Source: Opeltia flavorubescens (taxonomy: Eukaryota; Ascomycota; Lecanoromycetes; Teloschistales; Teloschistaceae). From it: a DNA stretch of 64,000 bases. Every line of letters begins with the position of its first letter. The first letter of the stretch is position 1. Made by a program: the position numbers and the translations under genes. The stretch covers positions 148,969 through 212,968 of the forward strand of contig KE546966.1 of NCBI GenBank assembly GCA_000442125.1, given 5' to 3'. Shown piece by piece: positions 24,052 through 35,647 of the stretch. The notes below the pieces were generated by a model. It was not told the DNA's origin and searched no databases. It was given only the letters and a program-made list of their open reading frames with translations.

Positions 24052-25356
24052 TCACTCCATCGTGATGACCGCGCGGAACCTTGCCTTGCCGGTCATCATA
24101 TGCTCGAAGGCTTCATTCGCCTTGCTCAACGGGAACTTTTCGATCATGCAATTGACATTGTGCAGCTGGGCGAAGCTGATGGCCTCTTCGCTATCCATCG
24201 CATGACCAGAAGGCCAAGAACATACGCTCAACCCCTTCTGGACCATGGGAATCGTATTCACCGATACATCACCGCATGCTGTTCTTGGTCAGCCAGGCAA
24301 GAGGAGGGTACAGAAAGAGGAGGGAACAACGTACGGGCCAAGATCAACAATTTGCCCATAATGCCCAGTCCTCCGACTAGCTTGCCAATAGATTCTGGTA
24401 CGGGTGATGTTGACACGATGAGAGCTGCTCCTCCGAGCTTCTGCAAAGCCTCAGCATGATCCTGCTTGCTGCCGTCGATATAGTCGTGCGCTCCCAAGTC
24501 TCGAGCAAACTTCTCCTTGGCTCCGCTTGTTGATAGCGCTACGACTCGGTATCCCATCTTTGACGCGTACTGGATGGCTAGATGACCCAATCCACCAAGA
24601 CCCTGGACTGCCACGACTTCGCCTGGGAGAACATGCTGTTGGCGCATGGCGTTGAATACAGTCACACCGGCGCAGAGTAGTGGGCAGTATGCGGCAGGAT
24701 CGACGTCAGCCGGGACGGAGACGGTGGCCTCAGATCGAAGGGTGCAGTATTCGGCATCTAGGCCAGTCAGAGCAAGTAAACAATGCACCAGGGCAGGGTG
24801 TCATACATCCACCGTCGCGATAGACCCCGTTGACGGTCCCGTTGTCGCACATCTGGAACAGACCGCGATTGCAAGCTTTGCAGACACCTTGCGACAAGTG
24901 TTAGCTGCTGACAGCACCTTCGATTGATGCTCCAGATGTACCGTCATGGCCGCCGTGCCATGCGCCGCCCACCCTGTCGCCAACTTTCCATTTCTTCTCC
25001 CCGGAAGCGACAGCTACCACTTCTCCGACTACCTCATGTCCAGGCACGATAGGGCTAGAGGGAGGGCCAGGTCAGCCTTGTGACAATGTGGGCATGCAAT
25101 GGCGAACTCACAATGAGTTGCCCATGCCACCATTTTTGACGAGGGCATCGGAATGACAGACTCCATTGGCAAGAACCTTTATCAGCACTTGTCCGACTTC
25201 AGGCTCTTTAAGTTCCCTCTCTTCAATGGTAAGGTCGGCATCTTTTTCTTTCCACACAGCCGCCTTGTAGGTCTTGGGTAGAGATGGGGCCATTCCGGTG
25301 GTTGACTTGAGAGAATCGAGTGAAGGTAAGCTAGATTTCAATGTTTCCAATGACAT
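24052..25356 (-). CDS. Zinc-dependent alcohol dehydrogenase (GroES-like / Rossmann, MDR family)
   Basis: Five exons (minus): 25356..25112, 25054..24942, 24887..24807, 24757..24335, 24278..24052; 362 aa. It oxidises alcohols or reduces aldehydes with NAD(P). Catalytic zinc ligands appear in NGVCHSD and PGHEVVGE. Structural-zinc cysteines sit in the lobe rebuilt by splicing (GVCKACNRGLFQMC), although the classical four-Cys pattern is only partly visible. The coenzyme fold carries GLGGLGHLAIQ. The conserved run from GGHDG into VCKAC crosses an intron, and YAEY crosses the next, which supports the model. It ends with FRAVITME. A first-exon extension of about 20 residues precedes the usual start of the family. 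The substrate cannot be read. There is a TTTAAATA on the minus strand about 30 bp before the start. Confidence 0.92.
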
Positions 25357-27404
25357 TGGTGTTTCCTCGTGGGAAAATACAGCTATTTAAACATGTCGTC
25401 GGTGCATTATTAATTTTCAAGCGATGACTTCACCCCACCATGCTCTGGTAATGGGCTGAAGAACAACCCCGCCTCTGCCCAGAAGGAGCAGTTCTAGAAC
25501 CAATAAAAGTCTGAACTTTCCGTCGGATCACGGCATCCACAATCCTCCGACATTGCCTCGGAATCCTCCTTTGCTTTATCTTGCAGTTCAATTTGCCTTC
25601 ATCGAATCAGAATTGATTTTTACGGCGTTGCCATCGGCTTACATTGCATCTTTTGCTACAGTGCAGCGTGAGTCACTCTTTCGCTGTGCGCTCTGTATCC
25701 AAAGCTTGATCAGCTTGACATGGCCAGGATTCACAAAACCCTACCTGATGGTGATCAACCAACTTTTGTGGCGATCCCAACACGCCACAGAGAACGCATA
25801 GTAAGCACTTTGATGACCAAACATCCCAAAATCCTGCATTGCTATCAAATCACGATTGAATACCTGAATTTGTGAAGCATAGAGCAGAGAAGGGGTATTG
25901 CGCAGTCCCATCATTTTCCTTCATAATCTTGACTGGCACTTAGAGCCTCCAGCCTGCATTACAAATTGCAACTCATATAATAGATTTATATCCATGTGGA
26001 ATGTCATTAGGTTGCATCTATTGTCCGCCTGACAATGCGGGAGCGTCAGTCATATCCGAGTTCTCCTCATGTATGTCCTGAGAAAATGTTCCAGTTCAAC
26101 CGATAGGATCCATTCTCCGCCCCTTAACACCGAAGAGATTCTTTCAGCTTCATTTTCAGCTGCTGTCATGCCAGGGAACACATGCACGAAGCCGGACCTC
26201 ATTGCCCCAAGACTGGAAGGATTGGATACAGCCACCTCCAGTAAAGTAGTAAGAGAATGGATACCTGTTGTCACTACCCAACAGAAACACCAGCAGCCCT
26301 ATTCCCGTGCCTTTGGCTGGGAGATATTGGATGTGACTCCTGGCAGCATCCAAGCACTTTGCAGTTGTTGTTCATGGTCAAATCTACATCCGCCTTGCAC
26401 GAGTCGCACCGCGTTTGATGACTCAAGCCACAAACCCATTGGGAACGAGGGACTGCGTTGCATGATTAACATAGTCAATCTAACCCTATGGATCACCGGC
26501 CCCTCATGAATCAAACCAAGTCATTGGAGGGTCATGATCAATAAACGATGGAGCCATTGATACGGGATCGATTGCCGTATCGATGTACCGTTGAGGCATC
26601 ACAAATCATGCTGTTGCACTAAAGGTAGTTCTTGTAACTTGCAGGAAATGCCTCTGGAAGCTTAGAACAGCATCCTCCCATGAACAGTTGTATAGTCGTT
26701 GGGTTGTAAGTAGATCTCTCTATCCGCCTAGGAATTTCCTTTTGAATGTCATTCCAAGCTCCCTCACTGCTTGGATTGCATGACATGGCTTGACATCGTA
26801 CGAGACTTGGCAGTCCAAAGCCCATGGCACAATGTCCATGGCAGATGCCAGAGGACGTACATTGAGGTCGTTGGTCGACCGATACACTACAGTCCTTGAG
26901 CTTGTTCGTAAACGTGATATCGATATCATCAGACACGAGCATGACGAGTGTTCAAAAGAGATCTCGCTGCACCCAACCAGAGATATCAACAGTTGATTGG
27001 CGAGTGTGATGTCGTCCGACAATTGAGCTTAATACCATCCAACACACTTCCAAAGACTACAATCATTTCAACATAACGGTATCTACATGTTCACATAGAT
27101 GGTTGAAAAGCAACGGCATCCAATCGACATGTTCGATTTATGTCCCTGGTGTCTGTGGTGTTATCGGTGTGCCAGCCTTCATTCATCCAGTTTTTCATCT
27201 CATCATCACCAGCCTCCCTTTGTGCCGGAAAGTGATGAATGTGGATGTGATGCAATTTTGCTCTCACTTTTTCGTCGATCGGTATTAGCGACAACATAAT
27301 GTTCACTTACAAACATCGCACTCGCTTTCCACTGATGCTACCTTAGCTACACCATCCTTTGCTCTGTCAATTGCTGTATAGGTTGACTTTAAATCCACAT
27401 CAGA
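25357..27404. other. 2-kb gene-poor intergenic region
   Basis: Between the divergent dehydrogenase and 7TM-RGS genes. Contains one candidate cysteine-rich frame (listed separately) and a plus-strand frame at 26069..26509 that I could not support. Otherwise nothing recognised. Confidence 0.35.
26619..26942 (-). CDS. Possible cysteine-rich small protein or terminal exon (weak)
   Basis: A frame of 107 codons from an ATG at 26942. Codon usage looks coding (many third-position C/G). There are eight cysteines, including GICHGHCAMG and GGCC. There is no signal peptide at this ATG, so a 5' exon would be needed; I searched upstream to about 27300 and found none convincing. It could be the last exon of a small secreted protein, a relic, or chance. 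Confidence 0.25.
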   Translation of the reverse strand: MLVSDDIDITFTNKLKDCSVSVDQRPQCTSSGICHGHCAMGFGLPSLVRCQAMSCNPSSEGAWNDIQKEIPRRIERSTYNPTTIQLFMGGCCSKLPEAFPASYKNYL

Positions 27405-29515
27405 ATGCTGTACTTCAACCCCGGGGGCTTCAATTTCGGACCCAAAAACTTTGACGGCTATGGAATATCGCAACTAGCATTCGGGATCCTCTACACCATT
27501 ATCTTGTACAGCGCCTGCCTCTACCTCTGGCTAATGCGTCATCATCCAATCATCAGAATGAGAAAAATCGGTCTCATGATAATAGCTGTGGTATCCATCC
27601 ATGTCTTTCTGTTCCTCCTCTTTACTTGTTATCTCATGAACGGTGCCTGGCCATGCAATGTCGAATATTGGCTTATGAGCGTCTATCTTCCCACCGGCAT
27701 CGGGCTGTTTCAGGCAGCTAATCAGCAACTCCTTGTCGTCAGCCGCCAACAGACACAATTAATCACTTTGGATGTCACCTACAAGCCTCTTCCACCAGTT
27801 CGCGGTCCTGGCGTTGGTGATCGACGTTATTGGTTGTGGCGCTTCAAATTATGGTACCGGTTCTTGAGCACACAAGGGACTTATGAAGGATTTGTTTGGA
27901 TAGGCATTTTTCTCCAGGTAAATCCAGCGATGATGTGAAACATTGCCATGTGGCCTTTGACGAACTGTTGACATAGATCACGGTAACATTGGTCATTTTT
28001 ATTGTCTCACGAAAGTTCAATAGCCACGGCATTGTATCTCATCATGCCTCACCCGTGTCATGTCGCCGTGGATGGGAGTGGTAATTTGAATCCATTTCAT
28101 CATCAATTACCCTTTGACTGATGAAACAACTAGGATTCCCGCCATCTTTTGGCAATGTCTATGGAATTATGTCTTTGGTCCATACTTACTCTGGAAGATT
28201 CATATGATCCGAGACATCTACCATTGGCGTCTTCAAACCACCATCGCTGTTGTCGCTGGGTAAAATTTCTCCCTTCAATTAATTTATCTTCCATTCGCTG
28301 ATAAAGATCGGAAGTTTCCCCGGTACGCCCATGTGGCTCACTGCAGCCTCCACCAAGAAATTCGTACCTATGAACAAATATTTGTTTCCCGCAATGTGGT
28401 AATGTGACCACAATCAACATCAACAAAATGATGAATGAATGAAAGAGTCCAATTTCGGCTAATACATCCGTTCCATTAGGTTCATTCCCGGAATGATGGC
28501 CATGGAAATCGTCACCGTCGGCTTCCCAATCTACCAAGTCCTCAGACACAAACGCGCCGCCCGCGAAACGAATCGAATTCTCACCATCTTTGACCAGGAA
28601 AGACGTCTCAACCAATCATCAAACAGTAGCGATTGCGCCACTGCGACAAGCTCCATCCCACCAAACTCACAATCATCAAAGAAGCGCAACGGGAAAATGT
28701 ACTCGATGGAATCCCTTGACGTGTACCTCTCCAGCGACGACAATGGCCTCCAACTCTATGCCTCCTGCGTCGAACTCAATGGTGAAAACATCATGTTCCT
28801 CAAACGCGCCCTTGCATTCAAGGAGAAATGTACCCAAGCCTTCGCCTCCACAGCAGATTGCGGTGTCAAACTCCGCCGCGCACGTTTCGAAATGTTCAAG
28901 CAAGCATTGGAGATCTTCATCACGCTGGTCCATGTCCGCACCGCGAACTACCCCATCAACATCGAATCACCCATCTACAGCCGCCTGGACACCATCTTCA
29001 GCCCCGCCGCAGCCCGAGTTGCTGTATGCGATACGCCTGAGCGGAGGAATAGTGCTTCATTCAGTACAACGGGCTCGGCGAACGTGACGCCTTGGGATTA
29101 CTATCAGGATGATCATCAACAGCAGAACAGCGATGGCATCACAACGTCGGAAGGATACATCAACAATTCCCCCTCCTTCATTCCTTTGCGCAAACTTCCT
29201 TCCAAATCGACGCCAGCGACAAATCCTTGCTTCACCCCTTCACCCATATCCACCAATTGCGTCAACTACGGCAGTCGCAGCGTGAGCAGCGAGCATATCC
29301 TCCCCACGAACAACCACATCACTGCAGCTGATGGTGCTGTCTACGACCCGCTGGATGGAATCCCGGTTTCCCCAGCTTTTGATGAGAATGTTTTCGATGC
29401 GGCGTTTAAGAGTATTCGGTATATGGTATGGTCAGAGACTTGGCAGCGTTACATGGCACGGAAGCAGGGACCTGCTAGGGTTGCTGCCAGTAGTGGGGCG
29501 GTTGGGAGTGTTTAG
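27405..29515 (+). CDS. Seven-helix membrane protein with C-terminal RGS domain
   Basis: Four exons: 27405..27917, 27977..28080, 28134..28259, 28480..29515; 592 aa. The N-terminal half is a multi-pass membrane region: hydrophobic segments such as LAFGILYTIILYSACLYLW, IGLMIIAVVSIHVFLFLLF and ITVTLVIFIV, then a WQCLWNYVFGPYLLW segment. The C-terminal half carries a regulator-of-G-protein-signalling domain from about residue 318 (SMESLDVYLS, LYASCVELNGENIMFLKRA), interrupted by a long Ser/Pro/Asn-rich loop, and resumed by NVFDAAFKSIRYMVWSETW near the end. RGS proteins speed GTP hydrolysis by G-alpha; the 7TM-RGS arrangement is known from fungi and plants. The third intron is long (220 nt). The role in nutrient or pheromone signalling is inference. 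Confidence 0.82.
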
Positions 29516-30168
29516 GTGGATTCAATGATTGATGAGAGTGACGAAGGACGTCGTAATATCGAGATGGATGAATCTGAAGGGCTAGACAAGCCTTTCCTTG
29601 GAAGTGTACATATACCGGACCTGAGGGATACCAAAAAAGCACGGAGAGATTGACAGACGAACATTATTATTCAATCAAATACATACAATACCACGAACCA
29701 TATGACAATTATATTAGTAGACTACATGTCGAGACTACGACTTAATCTGATTGAAGGGCGCTTTGAGCGGCTAGTGGTTGCCGAGGCAGTCAAGGCTTGG
29801 CGTTCAGCCAGCTCATCATCCAAATCCTCTCCGTCTTTCACAGCGCGACATTGGTTCACTACTTCGACAATTGGATCTCTTCGCCAGTATCCCCAAAAAG
29901 TTTGCGCCGCATACATCATTTATAGGAGTAGGAGTGTGATGCGAGAGGAGCTACACTTCTCCGCTGCGCGCCGAAGCTCCCTGTCTTCCTTATCCCCACC
30001 ACCCTGAGCTCCACATCACAACAAACGGCAGCGGCCCACAAGGAGCCCGCCATATCCCTTATCATCACACCTCTAGGCTCCGTCTAAGCCGAATACACAG
30101 TCTGAGATAGCAGCGTCAATCGAGCAGGAGCCTATTCCTCGACACCGCGGTCTCAATCCTCCACCAAG
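29516..30168. other. Intergenic region
   Basis: 653 bp between two tandem plus-strand genes. Holds the 3' UTR of the RGS gene and the promoter of the next. No gene seen. Confidence 0.4.
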
Positions 30169-31166
30169 ATGTCGGTCAAATTTGAGAAAGAGACCATCAA
30201 GGAGACCTCAGCCCCAAGAGGACATAAACATGAGATTGCGCACGAGATCGGGGAACGTCTGACAGGAGGCGACACTGCGGCTGGATATCTAGCGGTACGA
30301 TCCATCCCCCCTCATCCACCTATGAACTGCACTGGGACAAGAACCACCGTTGACAGAAATTTCGATCAAAGGCCTACCTGAAGCAGCTTCAAGAAAACCC
30401 ACTGCGCACCAAGATGCTCACATCCGGCACCCTCTCCGCAACACAAGAAGTCCTCGCTTCTTGGATCGCCCACGATCGCAGCAAACACGGGCACTACTTC
30501 AGCTCTCGAGTGCCGAAGATGGCTCTTTACGGCGCATTCATCAGTGCGCCATTGGGACACGTCCTCATTACAATTCTGCAGAAACTATTTGCGGGAAGGA
30601 CGAGCCTGAAAGCGAAGATCCTCCAGATCCTCGTTAGCAACCTTATCGTAAGTCATGAAACTCTCCCCCCTCCACCTCATTCTAGACAATCTCTGCAAAG
30701 ACGAGTGCACTAACCTTACACGCTGTACAGGTCTCCCCAATCCAAAACTCCGTCTACCTAATCTCCATGGCCATCATCGCCGGCGCCCGCACCTTCCACC
30801 AAGTCCGCGCCACCGTCCGAGCGGGCTTCATGCCAGTGATGAAAGTCAGCTGGATCACCTCGCCCATCGCGCTGGCTTTCGCGCAGAAGTTCCTGCCGGA
30901 GCATACTTGGGTGCCGTTTTTCAACGTCGTGGCGTTTGTGATTGGGACGTATATTAATGCGCATACGAAGAAGAAGAGGTTGGCTGCGTTGAGGAAGAAG
31001 GTACGTTATGGTTCTTTTAAGTGTGAGATGGTTGGGCTTGTTGGGGGTTTTGGGCGTGTGATGGGTAAATGGAAGGCTGACGGGATTCTAGCATTATGGT
31101 GATGGACGAGGTGATGGACGCTCTAACTCTGGGAGGACAGACGAGTTTTCGAGGAAGGATTATTAA
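30169..31166 (+). CDS. Mpv17/PMP22-family peroxisomal or mitochondrial membrane protein
   Basis: Four exons: 30169..30294, 30372..30647, 30731..31000, 31092..31166; 248 aa. Members are four-helix inner-membrane or peroxisomal-membrane proteins linked to pore or metabolite traffic. Family marks are YLKQLQENPLRTKMLTSG, RVPKMALYGAFISAPLGH, the PIQNSVYL stretch, and the C-terminal WVPFFNVVAFVIGTYIN block. Exon joins are supported by continuity of the signature, for example the last exon's HYGDGRG follows LRKK. The first acceptor is chosen at 30371 (AAAG) because TTGAC lies 17 nt before it; an in-frame alternative at the upstream CAG would add five residues. The C-terminal tail is polar (SRKDY end). 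Confidence 0.88.
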
Positions 31167-31710
31167 GGGAGGGATTGATGGTGGTGGATGGGCAGGCGAG
31201 CGCCGGGTGTGGGTACTGAGGGAACGGAAGGATTCTACGCTTGGCTTGAGATGGTGTGCAAAGAGATAGTTCAAGGAAGTAGCGATATCAACTATGGTCA
31301 TAGGGCTTGACTGAGGGAGGATAATTTGTGAAGGCGACAGAGTCATCTGTAGGAGAAGATGTCTTGGTAAGCTCGAGTGTTTAAAGTTCCAGCTAGTACG
31401 ATACGTCAAAATGCGTTTTCTTCCTTTGGTATCTCCATCATTACATCCCTCTTTCCTTCATTATTTACCTATACACGAATCTCTCTGTTTTTTTTCCCCA
31501 ACTTCTCCGAGAAAATTCACAAAACACACACCGCCCAATTTTGCCACGATTACACGCCGCAAAAACATCTCTTTCAATGAAATCGGAGGCATCTGCTGCT
31601 GCAGCTGCTGCTTCGCCAAAGAATTTCCTGGGGGGAAAAAAAGAAGAAAGCTTAGGTAGATACGATTGAGTATACCCAGCCAACCATGCTCAAATTTACA
31701 ATAACAAAAT

Positions 31711-31730
31711 GTCAGTCAGTCAGTCAGTCA
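31711..31730. repeat. Tetranucleotide microsatellite (GTCA)5
   Basis: Five perfect tandem copies of GTCA followed by the variant ATCA. It lies in non-coding DNA. Confidence 0.9.
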
Positions 31731-32196
31731 ATCAAACATATCCATCCAACATCAAAACCCTCAACGCCTTTCACTCCCTAACATAAACACCATACCAAAA
31801 AAACCCTACATCCTACATCACCCTCACAGCCCCAGCAAAAAACCTCTTTTCGAAAACATTTATAACCATAAAATAGATAGTATATGACTCATCATACCGC
31901 GCAAACAATCCATTCAATCGCCCACCTCCTTGAAGAATTCATCATCACATATCAGCAACAAAATTTAAATTCTTCTCCAGTGTCTCTCCGATTCGCCCGT
32001 ATTATTATTAATTTCTTTTGGGGCAAAACACGTATAGGGTATAATTGATGGTAGAGGGGAAGGGGGGGTGTTTGCTTCGTGATGGCCATGCAATATGTGT
32101 GAAGCAATTTTTCATTTATTTATTCTTCGGCGTGGAGAAACGGTTTGCGTTTTTACAAATTTAAATTATACAATCTATTATGGATAATGTGTAGTC

Positions 32197-32664
32197 TCTT
32201 GATGGTTCCTTGGTATTACGTACTTTATTGTTGCATTGACTATTTCAACTCAGCCCTCACGCACGCAACTTCTCGCAGACGGAGTATCGCGGCTCAAAGG
32301 TATCCTCGAGTGGCTACGTCAATTCGAACTTTACAAGAAGAAATGGAAAGGGAGAAAAATCGAAAGTATGCAGAAGGGAATGGCAGCGTAGCAAACCTTG
32401 TGCAATATCAAAGAAACTCACTCATTCACTCATTCAGGCAAGAAAAATTGGATTGGAGAATCCGACGTGGATAGATACCCATCATCGCGTTTAACATCAT
32501 CGGAATCGTCTCCAAATCTCTCGCAAGAAGAAAAGCAGCTGAGTTGGAGATACTCATATCCAGACCACCGCCGCAGTATTTATCACACTTGCTGACCTGC
32601 CTGCATGCATAGAACAAGCATACAACATCATCAACGGTCGGCGAGAAGCAGATGATGACGATTA
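32197..32664 (+). pseudogene. Possible small multi-exon gene or decayed gene
   Basis: Several stretches here look coding but sit in different frames. One could start at an ATG (about 32179) and splice to 32256 (TTGAC then TTTCAACTCAG), reading PSRTQLLADGVSRLKGILEW and on through LRQFELYKKKWKG. A second reads IPIIAFNIIGIVSKSLARR from about 32477. A third reads VFITLADLPACIEQAY and ends NGRREADDDD at 32664. Codons in the second and third are rich in third-position C, as in neighbouring genes. I could not join them with acceptable introns in one frame, so this may be a decayed host gene, a sequencing indel, or an alternative splice structure I missed. No family recognised. Confidence 0.3.
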
Positions 32665-33135
32665 GGTGCTTTGCACAGGTATCCTATCTACACGGACCTT
32701 GATATAATATTTTTGAGGACAAAGGGTGTGCGGGTTATTGATAATCCTAGAGGGTGGAGGAAATGGAGCGAGATCGCAGTAGAGCTGAGAGGTATACGAA
32801 TCAGGAGTGTAGGAGTCAATTTTTATTGAAAAGATTCCTACAGAGAACACCGACGCTTAGCTGTTCGATTGTAAGTATCCCAATTTTCCTGGCAGCGGAT
32901 ATGATCATAGAGCATTGACCTCCACCAACAGGGATTCTTCGTAACCCTCAAGGAATTTAGGAAATCGCTGGTAATTTGACAAGGTATGACGCTCTTGGAA
33001 TCTGTAGAAAGGAGGACTTCGCCTCAATGAGGTCACAGGTTCCGATGCGAGTTCGATTGGTGATCTATGTATCATAGCTTGGCTTGAGCTTTCCCTGTGA
33101 GATTATTGTTCTTTGGAAATTGACAATCAGATGCC

Positions 33136-34272
33136 CTATTGGAGAGCCGCCTCGATTGTTCCATGATTCTTTTTACCTTCGTTATCACTCATCTCGCGCC
33201 AATACATCGTCACCGCTCCATTCGGTGTCCAAGATCCTTCGCCATCAGGCTTCTCCATGGCTGGGAAAGGTAGCGCCTTGCAGTCCTGGAACATGTCTTT
33301 GATAAGCTGAGTTTCTTTTTCATTTAATGATATTCTTTAATCAAACACAGGTCTCAAAGTCAGCTGATGATAAAACATTGCTCAACGTTGAAAGAAGGAG
33401 GCAAGTTCGGAATATACTTCAAGGAATTGACTTACGTAGACCATCCATCTACCATCAGGATCGTATCCAGATCATTGACAATCATAGCAGCTGGCCAGGG
33501 CCCTTCGCTGATGACTCGCTCCATGTATGCGTAAGTGTTTATGGAGAGGTAGAGTGATTTCTCACTGATTGATAAGAAGCCGACAGGGTCATCGACGGCG
33601 ATTATACCAAGGGTAAGGAGGAATTCTTTGTCGAGGGAGGTGTATTGAGGTTCTTGTGCGAGGCACTTTATGCGCTGCTGTTCTTTCGAGCCCGTCTGCT
33701 GCTGCTGCTGCTGATGTGCTTGCTGCACACACTCTACGACTGTGAGGAGCGCGGCTGTTTGTAGGTGGGACGTACGTCTTGAATTGTCATGGACATCCTG
33801 CAGGCTTCCGATTCCAAAGGCGATGATATTTTCCACGGGGCACTCTTCCATTAGGATCGACATTTGGGCTTTTAGTAGCGTGCAGGCTTGGCTGTTTTCC
33901 CATGTTTTCTGGTGACTCCGAAATTCGTTGGACATTTCTTGTAAAGTGCGATTGACGTAGCCGCTGTAAAAAACTGCGACGTTGTATTCCTCTAGGCTAA
34001 GTTTTTCACGCGACTGCGGCCCGTCATGGCTCACATCGAGATGATATCTAAAGGCATGTGATAAGTGTCGGATTCTGCTATAGAGGAAAGTTCCATAAGC
34101 AGACGTACAGTATGAAATCTGCTGCTGCGTAGGAGGGATGTTGCTGGCGGATCTGGTCTTTAGTTGGCATTCGGAGATCGTACAGCAAGGCGCCGTTCTT
34201 GTAGATTTTTGCCAAACCATCGTTATCGACTTCTAATCTCGGTTTGTGGTCTGAATCCTGGTGGTCTGTCAT
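33136..34272 (-). CDS. SRR1-like domain protein (paralogue A)
   Basis: Three exons (minus): 34272..34109, 34047..33436, 33334..33136; 324 aa. The core matches the SRR1-like domain (named for Arabidopsis Sensitivity to Red light Reduced 1): IIAFGIGSL, LQTAALLTVVE, CLAQEPQYTSLDKEFL, IAVDDPVGFL, then WPAAMIVNDLD. The molecular role in fungi is unknown; plant and mouse members act in clock or haem/light-related control. It begins with KPRLEVDNDGLAKIYKNG, shared with the paralogue at 44413. A CAG run encodes six glutamines (33696..33713). The second intron (101 nt, donor GTAAGT) was needed to recover the C-terminal block KDMFQDC...WTPNGAVTMYWRE, which aligns with the paralogue's single exon. Confidence 0.82.
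33696..33713 (-). repeat. Coding (CAG)6 polyglutamine run
   Basis: Six CAG codons on the minus strand inside the SRR1-like gene. The paralogue at 44413 lacks it. It may vary in length between strains. Confidence 0.9.
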
Positions 34273-34769
34273 GGTGGTAATTGAAATATTGGGGATAGTT
34301 CACTGATCGAAGACTTGAATCTGGAAGGCAGGGAGCGGGATAGGTGATAGCGCAAGGGTTTTATAGGGGACATCATAAGACTCATATCCACATGAGAAAA
34401 AGGGAAGTATATCATATTCACATACACGAACCAGACAGTTGTACCGCAATGATGATCTGTGGATTCCGAAACCAATTCCGTGAAGATGATTTGTATTTGA
34501 TATCATCCTGCAACCAAGCAAGTAGACAGTGTCTGCTTAGTAAGCTTGCGAAGTGGATCTAAGATACTGTTGAGCAAATTCATCTATGTCAGTGCACAAG
34601 TCTAAAGGTACGGATCCCAGATACATTACTTTTCTTACGAAGTATAACATTTAATGAGTGACTGTTACAGATATACCGATACAGCAATCTATCAGATCTA
34701 TTTCCTATTCCTCTCACAACCCGTATCCATTCACCCAAACAATTTCCTTGGAACTCAATACAACCGCTC
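34273..34769. other. Intergenic region
   Basis: About 500 bp between the SRR1-like gene's start and the stop of the proline-rich gene, both on the minus strand. No gene seen. Confidence 0.4.
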
Positions 34770-35647
34770 CTACCAACGAATCATCCCCTCCTCCTCCCCC
34801 TCATCCCCATCCTTCTTCACATCCCCACTCTTCCCCACCATATCATCTTCCCCTCCATCAACAATCCCCACAAGCACCTTCCCAAAGACCCCCACCAAAA
34901 TCTTCGCATTCTCCCCTTTCTGCACAATCTCCAAAAATTCCCGGTCCTTCAACACACCCGCCAACGCCCCCTTGGTTTTCAATTTCCCTATAATCATAGT
35001 CTCTAATTCCTCCACTCTTGCCTTCTCTTTATTGTCATCGGTAGTGGGGTTGGAGTCAGAGATGCAGCAATATTCCTCCAACATGTCCAGCAACGAGTTC
35101 TTCTCGCGCACAACAACAGCATTGAGGATGTGACCCTGCGTGGTATTGGTCTTCTTCTCCTGTGAGGCTTGGGAAGTAGCTTCGTCGGCGCAGATGGTGG
35201 AGAGTGCGCTGCTGTTTGGAGCATCTGGACGGGGCGGACGGGGTGGAGACCAGGGTTTGGGCTTGGGGACGTACCGCCCATCATTGCCGTCGTTGTTGGG
35301 AGAAACTTGGCTCTGGCTCTGGGACTGGGGCTTGAGGGGGTTGGATTGGGTACTGCCCTTTTCGGCAGAGTATCCGTAGGGGTAATCGTTGCTTTGTCTG
35401 TGGGTTTTTGTTAGTGGCTTTTGTATATTCCGAGTGAGGGGGATGGGAGGGGAAAGGGGGTTTGGGGTACTTACTCGGTGCCGGAGGCATAATTGTAAGC
35501 CTGTGCCTGTTCTGGGGTAATGGCATTGCGCCGATTCGGCGGTGGTCCCGGGACCGGCGGTGGAGGGTAAGGTGGTGGTGGAGTCGGTGGTGGACCTGGG
35601 TCTGGTCTTGGTCGTGGTTTCGGGGGAATACCGTTTGGTTTTGGCAT
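34770..35647 (-). CDS. Proline-rich N-terminus protein of unknown function
   Basis: Two exons (minus): 35647..35475 and 35397..34770, intron 76 nt with donor GTAAGT; 266 aa. Residues 1-45 are extremely proline-rich (PPPTPPPPYPPPPVPGPPP), suggesting WW/SH3/profilin-binding or disorder. The middle is Gln/Ser/Asn-rich (SQSQSQVSPNN) and again Pro-rich (WSPPRPPRPD). The last 100 residues look folded and helical: LLDMLEEYCC, VEELETMIIGKLK, FLEIVQKGENAKILVGVFGKV, ending in an acidic Asp/Glu/Lys tail. No signal peptide or membrane segment. I recognise no family. The acceptor is supported because the frame stays open only with this join. Confidence 0.65.

Larger units (their letters stand above)
31167..33135. 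other. Gene-poor intergenic region with a tetranucleotide repeat and a possible gene relic
   Basis: About 2 kb between a plus-strand gene end and a minus-strand gene end. Contains AT-rich DNA, a short GTCA repeat and the doubtful coding stretch at 32160-32664, both listed separately. Confidence 0.4.

Noticed and set aside
26069-26509. Plus-strand frame of 146 codons in the 25.4-27.4 kb gap
   Set aside because: Mixed codon use, competing antisense frames and no motif.
28590-29087. Second plus-strand open frame of 165 codons within the RGS gene
   Set aside because: It overlaps the RGS frame in another phase; Ser/Thr/Pro composition is that of a frame-shifted shadow.
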